Source: an uncultured bacterium (GTDB taxonomy: Bacteria; Muiribacteriota; Ozemobacteria; Ozemobacterales; Ozemobacteraceae). From it: 32,935 nt of DNA. Where the stretch lies: NCBI GenBank assembly GCA_900317935.1, contig ONIU01000076.1, positions 1 to 32,935 on the forward strand, read 5' to 3'. Shown one piece after another: positions 1 through 4,301 of this stretch. Under the pieces are notes generated by a model, which worked only from the letters and a program-made list of their open reading frames with translations, ran no database searches and was not told the DNA's origin. Numbering within the stretch: the first letter of the stretch is position 1; every line of letters begins with the position of its first letter. Position numbers and translations under genes: made by a program.

Positions 1-70
1 GAGAGGATGTTGAGGTTGATGATGGTGATAAGAAAATCTGTAAATAGACTCCAAGACAGATAAAAGTAAT
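1..70 (-). repeat. mfd-3'-end repeat, copy 1 (cut by window edge)
   Basis: Only the right part of the repeat is present. The motif GAGGATGTTGAGGTTGATGAT begins at position 3 (first 20 bases GAGGATGTTGAGGTTGATGA) and, read on the minus strand, encodes the same INLNIL as the end of Mfd. To its right it shares a further ~45 bp with copy 2 (reading SWSLFTDF on the minus strand) that is absent from mfd itself, so this looks like the arm of an inserted element. The left half lies outside the window. Confidence 0.8.
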
Positions 71-115
71 AAATTTCTTTCAGTTTATATATCTAAAAGT
101 TGCTTCCCTCTGACT

Positions 116-144
116 TTGGTCAATAAAAAAAAATATGATATAAT
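116..144 (+). promoter_or_regulatory. promoter of the MNT/HEPN cassette, leaderless type
   Basis: A perfect TATAAT lies at 139-144. A weak -35 (TTGGTC, 116-121) sits 17 bp upstream. The ATG of the MNT gene starts 7 bases after the -10 box, exactly where transcription should begin, and no Shine-Dalgarno sequence is possible, so the mRNA is probably leaderless. Confidence 0.6.
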
Positions 145-150
145 ATTTAT

Positions 151-492
151 ATGAATACTACAAAAGCAATTGATTTGTTAAAAAATATATACGAAAAAAG
201 TAAGTCTGTATTTCCATGCGAAATACAGAATATATTTTTATATGGATCTTATGCTCGTGGAGATTATGACAATGAATCAGATGTAGATTATTTACTTACG
301 GTAGATTTAGATTATACTGATATAGAAAAATACAGAAAGCAAATTTCTGAAATTTCATCTGATTTGTCGTTAGAAAACGATGTTTTAATTTCTCTGCATA
401 TACACCCCACAAAGCAATTTAATCAATATTCGAATATTTTGCCTTTTTATAAGAATGTATTAAACGAAGGTATCAGATATGCCTCCAAATAG
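151..492 (+). CDS. MNT-type nucleotidyltransferase, MntA-like antitoxin
   Basis: This 113-residue protein is a minimal nucleotidyltransferase. It carries the exact GSx10DxD signature of the family: G32-S33, then D44 and D46, inside YGSYARGD...SDVDYL. Proteins of this kind paired with a HEPN protein act as antitoxins; characterised MntA members transfer AMP to a tyrosine of the HEPN toxin. The gene overlaps the HEPN gene by 14 bp, so the two are translationally coupled. It is the first gene after repeat copy 1 and has its own promoter. The family call is firm. The toxin-antitoxin role is inferred from pairing, and the target has not been shown. Confidence 0.85.
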   Translation: MNTTKAIDLLKNIYEKSKSVFPCEIQNIFLYGSYARGDYDNESDVDYLLTVDLDYTDIEKYRKQISEISSDLSLENDVLISLHIHPTKQFNQYSNILPFYKNVLNEGIRYASK

Positions 493-871
493 TAATAATT
501 CACTAGCCAAAATCAGACTTGAACATTCTGAAGAATGTTTAAAAGCCGCAGAAACATTATTAAATAATTCCGATTATAAAGGAGCTGCTAATCGTTCTTA
601 TTATGCTATCTTTCATGCATTAAGAGCCGTTCTTGTTTTTGATAATTTTGATTCTAAAAAGCATAGTGGGATTATATCAACCTTTAATAAATTGTATATT
701 AAAACAGGAAAATTCGATAAAGAAATTTCAAGGATTATATCTAGTGCTTTCGATGTTAGAACAGATAGCGATTATAATGATTTTTTTATTATTTCAAAAG
801 ACAGTGTAATTAATCAAATTAATGAAGCAAGAAAAGTTGTTGAGACTATAAAAGCTTTTTTAAACCTTTAA
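479..871 (+). CDS. HEPN-domain protein (UPF0332-like), probable toxin partner
   Basis: The 130-residue helical protein fits the HEPN/UPF0332 family. The diagnostic segment AANRSYYAIFHALRA gives an R39-x6-H46 motif, the RNase-type HEPN signature, and the C-terminal part contains the usual R-x-DSDY element. It starts inside the preceding MNT gene. HEPN proteins in such pairs are usually RNases neutralised by the MNT partner. Some UPF0332 members lack demonstrated toxicity, so the activity here is inferred. It ends just before repeat copy 2. Confidence 0.82.
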   Translation: MPPNSNNSLAKIRLEHSEECLKAAETLLNNSDYKGAANRSYYAIFHALRAVLVFDNFDSKKHSGIISTFNKLYIKTGKFDKEISRIISSAFDVRTDSDYNDFFIISKDSVINQINEARKVVETIKAFLNL

Positions 872-881
872 TGAAGCCTCA

Positions 882-1040
882 TCAATCAGTAACCTCAAGA
901 AGGCTTCAATATCCAACAAAATATATTTCAGCTCGTCGGAGAGGATGTTGAGGTTGATGATGTTGTAAGAAAAATCCGTAAATAGGCTCCAAGATGGATA
1001 AAAAGCATTAAATATAGTTTTTATTGTAGTTGGTAGTTGT
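882..1040 (-). repeat. mfd-3'-end repeat, copy 2 (most complete displaced copy)
   Basis: Over ~82 bp (884-965) this copy matches the end of mfd (4307-4388) with 8 differences, all synonymous in the Mfd reading frame. On the minus strand it encodes INLNILSDELKYILLD followed by IEAFLRLLI. An inverted repeat AACCTCAA (891-898) / TTGAGGTT (948-955) lies inside. The arm to the right (966-1040) is shared with copies 1 and 3 but not with mfd. Confidence 0.9.
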
Positions 1041-1120
1041 TGTTGTTTTTGCCTATCAGTAAACAAAAAAAGTTTGTATTTACTTTGAATAATTATTGTT
1101 TTCTTCTTGTTTCCAGTCCC

Positions 1121-1149
1121 TTGATAGAACTTTAAAAAGTTATTATAAT
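1121..1149 (+). promoter_or_regulatory. promoter of the three-gene cassette
   Basis: TTGATA (1121-1126), a 17-bp spacer and TATAAT (1144-1149) form a near-consensus housekeeping promoter. The predicted leader is about 25 nt and holds AGGA at 1166-1169 before the ATG at 1181. The cassette thus carries its own promoter. Confidence 0.75.
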
Positions 1150-1180
1150 AAAAAACAAACATAATAGGACTAATATTCAA

Positions 1181-1453
1181 ATGAATAATACCGCATATTT
1201 AAGCAATGAAGGCAGATATACTATTTTTCGCTATGGAGAAGATTCATTAAAATTCATAGCCCCTTATTCATTGGTTAAATACGAGAAAATAAAAGAATGG
1301 GATAATGGATATTTGGTAGTTATGACCAGATATAGCCATAGCCAAGAACTAATAGAAGAGTATATAGATTTAATACCTATTTTAAAAAATTTATATATGG
1401 ATTCTGAAGCTTTTCTAAAGCCCATAAAAAAGGTAGAATTATCTTATGATTGA
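1181..1453 (+). CDS. small conserved-type protein of unknown function
   Basis: This 90-residue soluble protein has no signal peptide or membrane segment. It is rich in aromatic and charged residues (SNEGRYTIFRYGEDSLKF, IKEWDNGYLVVMTRYS). It is the first of three tightly packed genes: it overlaps the next by 8 bp. Its place in a row of toxin-antitoxin cassettes suggests a similar system, but nothing in the protein itself shows that. I recall similar small DUF pairs in gut bacteria but cannot name the family with certainty. Confidence 0.7.
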   Translation: MNNTAYLSNEGRYTIFRYGEDSLKFIAPYSLVKYEKIKEWDNGYLVVMTRYSHSQELIEEYIDLIPILKNLYMDSEAFLKPIKKVELSYD

Positions 1454-1664
1454 TATAAAAAGAATAGCAGATGAAGCAGATGTAATTATTTCCGGATACG
1501 CATTTAAGAAAGTTCCAGACGAAATAAAAGTATTTAACTTAAATAATAGTAAAAGTGCTGCTGTATTTCATCCTGATGGAACTTTGATTGAAACCAATAT
1601 GGATGAAATCGAATTGGAAATCGCTAAAAAATATATGCTCAGCAGTTTAAAGTATATGGAATAA
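1446..1664 (+). CDS. small protein of unknown function, partner of its neighbours
   Basis: This 72-residue acidic protein (IKRIADEADVIISGYAFKKVPDEIKVFNLNN...) has no recognisable motif. It overlaps the upstream gene by 8 bp and lies 4 bp before the DUF4160-like gene, so all three should be co-translated. The central segment AAVFHPDGTLIETNMDEIELEIAKKYM resembles a beta strand-turn followed by a helix. Function is unknown; by position it could be the antitoxin or an accessory factor of the set. Confidence 0.65.
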   Translation: MIDIKRIADEADVIISGYAFKKVPDEIKVFNLNNSKSAAVFHPDGTLIETNMDEIELEIAKKYMLSSLKYME

Positions 1665-1668
1665 TAGA

Positions 1669-1947
1669 ATGCCTAAATACTATCAATTTAAAGTTGCAGG
1701 TTATTATTTATATTTTACAAGTAAATGTATAATTGAATGTATGCACGTTCACGCAAGTGATAAGAAATTAACCGAAGAGGGTTCTGCAAAGTTTTTTGTA
1801 AAAGCTAATGGAGATAGTGTTTTACAGAAAAAGGGAATATTGAAGGATAAAGAGATTAATCAGATACAGATGTTTATTAAGGAACGGTATCAGGAAATGT
1901 ATCTTAAATGGCAAGAATATAGTAATACTGACTTTTATCAGAGATAA
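1669..1947 (+). CDS. DUF4160-like small protein
   Basis: The 92-residue protein has the layout of DUF4160: a short beta-rich start (YYQFKVAGYYLYFTSK), a histidine-containing MHVHAS segment, a strand AKFFVKANGD, and a C-terminal helix ending in LKWQEYS. DUF4160 proteins are common beside small putative antitoxin genes and have been proposed as toxin-like, without a settled activity. It follows the preceding stop codon by 4 bp. The family match is from memory of the consensus and is moderate. The region after its stop is filled with hairpin repeats. Confidence 0.6.
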   Translation: MPKYYQFKVAGYYLYFTSKCIIECMHVHASDKKLTEEGSAKFFVKANGDSVLQKKGILKDKEINQIQMFIKERYQEMYLKWQEYSNTDFYQR

Positions 1948-1994
1948 TATTTATCGATTTCCGAAACAAAACAAAGAGATAAGCTCAAAACAAT

Positions 1995-2057
1995 GAAGAC
2001 CCCTTTCGTCTGCCTACGGCAGCCACTTCCCCCAGCAATGCTATCGCATTCTGGGGG
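1995..2057 (+). repeat. nested hairpin repeat, copy a
   Basis: The element has the form CCCTTTCG, stem-loop 1 (CTGCC-TAC-GGCAG, 2010-2022), CACTTCCCCC, then stem-loop 2 (CCCCCAG 2029-2035 / CTGGGGG 2051-2057) whose loop holds another hairpin (AATGC-TATC-GCATT). The same frame with different stems occurs in copies b, c and d. Confidence 0.8.
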
Positions 2058-2108
2058 CAGATCTTTTTTCCTAAAGAAGCGCCCCCAGAATTTTTGGAAA
2101 AAATTGTT

Positions 2109-2138
2109 GGGGGAGCTGTCACGCAGTGACAGAGGGGG
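2109..2138 (+). repeat. palindromic repeat, inverted partner of 3171-3200
   Basis: GGGGGAGCTGTCAC, GCA, GTGACAGAGGGGG contains a perfect TGTCAC/GTGACA stem. Its reverse complement recurs with few changes at 3171-3200, flanking the RelE/RelB cassette in inverted orientation. Confidence 0.7.
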
Positions 2139-2140
2139 TC

Positions 2141-2262
2141 TTCTTGAATCAACAAAATGTATTTCAGCTCGTCGGAGAGGATGTTGAGGTTGATGATAGT
2201 GGTAAGAAAAAAACACAAATAAAATTCAAGACTGATGAGAAATACAGTTTTTATTGAGGTAA
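2141..2262 (-). repeat. mfd-3'-end repeat, copy 3 (left end truncated)
   Basis: The core from AACAAAATGTATTTCAGCTC (2151) to GTTGAGGTTGATGAT (2197) encodes INLNILSDELKYILL on the minus strand, but the outer part (IEAFLRLL) is replaced by unrelated sequence at about 2141-2150. The right arm up to about 2262 is shared with copy 2, including AAATACAGTTTTTATTG. It reaches into the 3' end of the RelE-like gene. Confidence 0.85.
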
Positions 2263-2595
2263 AGTTGTTTTTAAATGATTAATTTGGTTTCTTTTGACAA
2301 AAACTACTGAAGTTATATAAACTTGCTTTTTAATTTCGTTAATCCAAAAATAAACATAATAGTTTTTGACAATCATTCTATGAATACCTTTGCTTCTCCA
2401 GGGTTCTTCATCAGTAAGTTTTATTCTTGCAGGAAAACGATTTAAACTCTTTATTTCTCTTTTTAATGTAGCTAATAGATTTTTTGCTGTTTCTGGAGCA
2501 TTTAGTTTTATAGCAATATAATCACAAATATCTCTCATATAATATTTAGCCTGTTTTGTGATTTTAACTTTATATTCTATAATTTCATCACTCAC
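2251..2595 (-). CDS. RelE/ParE-superfamily toxin
   Basis: This 114-residue protein has the compact RelE/ParE fold pattern: a start strand YKVKITKQAKYYM, two helices (RDICDYIAIKLNAPETAKNLLATLKREIKSL), then RMIVKNYYVYFWINE and VYITSVVFVKRN strands. RelE members cleave mRNA on the ribosome, while ParE members poison gyrase; the sequence does not decide which. It is longer at the C-terminus than typical members, because its last codons run into repeat copy 3. Its start overlaps the stop of the antitoxin gene by 4 bp (ATGA). Confidence 0.85.
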   Translation of the reverse strand: MSDEIIEYKVKITKQAKYYMRDICDYIAIKLNAPETAKNLLATLKREIKSLNRFPARIKLTDEEPWRSKGIHRMIVKNYYVYFWINEIKKQVYITSVVFVKRNQINHLKTTLPQ

Positions 2596-2897
2596 TTAAG
2601 TAAACCCTTTTCTAAATCGTCAAATACTTCATCTACATCATAAGCTTCATCTTGTTTTGCTTGTTCTAAACCTGTTGCCATCATGTCATCGAATTGTTCT
2701 CTACTCATTTCTTCTCTGAAAGGAATATCATTTGTTAATGTTAATGCAAAAGGAATACCTTTATGAGCAATAATCTGACGATAAAACATATCTACAGCCA
2801 CAGATCTGGGAATACCTAATTTTTCTAATATTTCTTCAGCTTGCTTTTTTATATCAGATTTTATTCTTAAATTAACATTTGCTGTCTTTGTAACCAT
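2592..2897 (-). CDS. RelB/DinJ-family antitoxin
   Basis: This 101-residue protein has a ribbon-helix-helix N-terminus (TANVNLRIKSDIKKQAEEIL, then EKLGIPRSVAVDMFYRQI) and the IIAHKGIPFAL segment typical of RelB/DinJ. The acidic C-terminus (DEAYDVDEVFDDLEKGLL) should wrap the toxin. Genes are in the usual antitoxin-first order with a 4-bp overlap, and the RHH part should repress the shared promoter. The start is supported by AGAGGTG at 2903-2909 (minus strand) upstream of the ATG. Confidence 0.88.
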   Translation of the reverse strand: MVTKTANVNLRIKSDIKKQAEEILEKLGIPRSVAVDMFYRQIIAHKGIPFALTLTNDIPFREEMSREQFDDMMATGLEQAKQDEAYDVDEVFDDLEKGLLK

Positions 2898-2918
2898 AAT
2901 TTCACCTCTTTTAATTCG

Positions 2919-2947
2919 ATTATAGTTATTTGTGACGCAATTTGCAA
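2919..2947 (-). promoter_or_regulatory. promoter of relB/relE cassette
   Basis: On the minus strand TTGCAA (2942-2947), a 17-bp spacer and TATAAT (2919-2924) form a near-consensus promoter about 21 bp upstream of the antitoxin ATG. It is the expected site of RelB autoregulation. Confidence 0.75.
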
Positions 2948-3340
2948 TACAATCATTAATGTTTTAACAATAATTGAATCAGTAAAAAACAAAAAAGATC
3001 TAGATTGCCACGGCTCTTCGAGCCTCGCAATGACGATTATAACTGAGACTTTTACTGTAACACAAAACCAAACAATCCCCTAATCTCTCAAACAAAAGTT
3101 TACTCTAGTTCGGTCACTTCAACGCAAAGCTAACGCTTTGCTCCCCCTTCCCCGCTCACTACGTGAGCAGCCCCCTCAGTCACTACGTGACAGCTCCCCC
3201 ACCATTCGTGTGGGAGCATCAATTTAATATTACTTCCCATGCTTTGCTTTGGGGCAGCATCTTCAAGAAGTGAATCTCAAGTAGAGCCTTTAGGAAGACT
3301 CACTCTTCATCAGCGATAATCAATAGATATTAATACGCTA

Positions 3341-3420
3341 TCGCTAAACAGGGTTTACTCGGGCTCGGTCACCCTTTCGGCTTGCAAGCAAGCCACTTCC
3401 CCTCAAGGGGAAGCTTTAGA
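3341..3420 (+). repeat. nested hairpin repeat, copy b
   Basis: The unit starts ATCGCTAAACA, has CTCGGTCACCCTTTCG, stem-loop 1 (GGCTTG 3379-3384 / CAAGCC 3389-3394) and stem-loop 2 (CTTCCCC 3396-3402 / GGGGAAG 3407-3413), and ends CTTTAGAG. The same series of blocks recurs at 4131-4213. Confidence 0.8.
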
Positions 3421-3429
3421 GCATCTTAC

Positions 3430-3523
3430 TCATCAGCGATGATAAGGCGGAGAAAGGCCTCTATATCCAATAAAATGTATTTAAGCTCGTCGGAGAGGAT
3501 GTTGAGGTTGATGATGTTATGTT
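3430..3523 (-). repeat. mfd-3'-end repeat, copy 4
   Basis: Read on the minus strand this copy encodes KHNIINLNILSDELKYILLD then IEAFLRLIIADE and a stop, so it carries a full alternative Mfd C-terminus. Core differences from mfd are synonymous except near the very end (LIIADE instead of LLIE). On the right it shares GATGTTATGTT with mfd and then diverges. Confidence 0.88.
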
Positions 3524-3564
3524 TGAATTATCAAAAAAGACTTATTATATTATCAGACAAAACA

Positions 3565-3593
3565 TTGACTAATAATTATATAATAATTATAAT
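3565..3593 (+). promoter_or_regulatory. promoter of brnT, leaderless type
   Basis: TTGACT (3565-3570), exactly 17 bp, then TATAAT (3588-3593). The brnT ATG starts 7 bases after the -10 box, at the expected transcription start, and there is no Shine-Dalgarno sequence. Confidence 0.75.
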
Positions 3594-3599
3594 TTAATT

Positions 3600-3884
3600 A
3601 TGATAAAGTTTGAATGGGATGAAAATAAAAACAGTATAAACAAGAAAAAACATGGTATTTCATTTGAAGAAGCGAAAACTGTGTTTTATGACAATAATGC
3701 ATTATTAATTAATGATACAGAACATTCGGAAACAGAAGAAAGGTTTATTTTGCTTGGTTTAAGCAAAAACATTAATCTTCTTGTTGTATGCCACTGTTAT
3801 AGATGTTCTGAAACAGTAATAAGGATTATATCAGCACGAAAAGCTACAAAGAATGAGACAAAACAATACAATGAAGGAGTTTGA
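3600..3884 (+). CDS. brnT: BrnT-family toxin
   Basis: The 94-residue protein matches the BrnT family: an N-terminal FEWDENKNSINKKKHGISFEEA block, then FYDNNAL, and a C-terminal IRIISARKATKNE block. BrnT has a RelE-like fold and cleaves RNA; it is neutralised by BrnA. The gene ends one base before the antitoxin ATG. It sits between repeat copy 4 and the end of mfd, the cassette nearest to mfd. Toxin-first order is usual for brnTA. Confidence 0.9.
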   Translation: MIKFEWDENKNSINKKKHGISFEEAKTVFYDNNALLINDTEHSETEERFILLGLSKNINLLVVCHCYRCSETVIRIISARKATKNETKQYNEGV

Positions 3885-3885
3885 A

Positions 3886-4095
3886 ATGAAAGCTGAATAT
3901 GACTTTTCTAAGGCCAAGAAAAACCCCTATGCCAAGAAGTTAAAAAAGCAGATAACTATTAATATTGACTTAGATACTATAGACTATTTCAAATCACAAT
4001 CAGATATTTCTGGCATACCATATCAAACTCTCATAAATCTTTATCTTTCAGATTGTGCTACAAATAAAAAACAACTTCAGTTATCCTGGCAATAA
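3886..4095 (+). CDS. brnA: BrnA-family antitoxin
   Basis: The 69-residue protein has the BrnA pattern: a linker KAKKNPYAKKLKKQ, strand ITINIDLDTIDYFKSQ, and the helix-turn SGIPYQTLINLYLSD, a ribbon-helix-helix DNA-binding motif. BrnA binds BrnT and represses the operon. I chose the ATG at 3886 because AAGGAG (3874-3879) lies 6 bp upstream and it follows the brnT stop by one base. Longer in-frame starts at 3853 and 3871 would overlap brnT and lack a ribosome site. Confidence 0.87.
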   Translation: MKAEYDFSKAKKNPYAKKLKKQITINIDLDTIDYFKSQSDISGIPYQTLINLYLSDCATNKKQLQLSWQ

Positions 4096-4130
4096 TTTAA
4101 ATAAATCTCTTATTTGGTCATCACTCCATC

Positions 4131-4213
4131 TATTTATCGCTAAACAAAAGTTACCTCTAGTTCGGTCACCCTTTCGATTGCTACGCAATCACTTCCCCTC
4201 AATGGGAAGCTTT
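4131..4213 (+). repeat. nested hairpin repeat, copy c
   Basis: It begins TTTATCGCTAAACAAAAG and has TTCGGTCACCCTTTCG, stem-loop 1 (GATTGC-TAC-GCAATC, 4176-4190) and stem-loop 2 (CTTCCC 4192-4197 / GGGAAG 4204-4209), ending CTTTAGG like copy b. The block directly follows the end of brnA. Confidence 0.8.
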
Positions 4214-4216
4214 AGG

Positions 4217-4280
4217 AGAAGACCCCTTTCGGTTCCTTCGGAACCACTTCCCCCAACAGCTTCGCTTTGGGGGAAGACCT
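4217..4280 (+). repeat. nested hairpin repeat, copy d
   Basis: GAAGACCCCTTTCG, stem-loop 1 (GGTTCC-TTC-GGAACC, 4231-4245), CACTTCCCCC, stem-loop 2 (CTTCCCCC 4247-4254 / GGGGGAAG 4269-4276) with an inner AGC-TTC-GCT. Its outer blocks match copy a, and it lies just downstream of mfd. Confidence 0.8.
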
Positions 4281-4301
4281 TCTTAATATGAAACTTTACA
4301 T

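Larger units (their letters stand above)
2948..3599. other. gene-free repeat-filled stretch
   Basis: About 650 bp without a credible gene. It holds hairpins with three- or four-base loops (CAAAGC-TAAC-GCTTTG near 3125, CTCAC-TAC-GTGAG near 3154, GTCAC-TAC-GTGAC at 3179), two copies of a unit containing TAGTTCGGTCAC or GGCTCGGTCAC (from about 3088 and 3341), repeat copy 4 and the brnT promoter. The short open frames across it are translations of repeats. Confidence 0.7.

Noticed and set aside
860..1180. Minus-strand open frame of 106 codons
   Set aside because: It starts with TTG without a ribosome site, opposite a strong plus-strand promoter, and most of its recognisable part is the displaced mfd end. 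It is a relic of the repeat rather than a gene.
1938..2218. Overlapping open frames on both strands
   Set aside because: They are translations of the hairpin repeats and of repeat copy 3; none has a start signal or family likeness.
882..3523. CRISPR array
   Set aside because: Repeats are far apart (0.9-1.3 kb), are coding in origin, and the intervals contain genes.
3382..3597. 71-codon plus-strand open frame
   Set aside because: It is made of hairpin repeat copy b and the antisense of repeat copy 4, and it runs over the brnT promoter.
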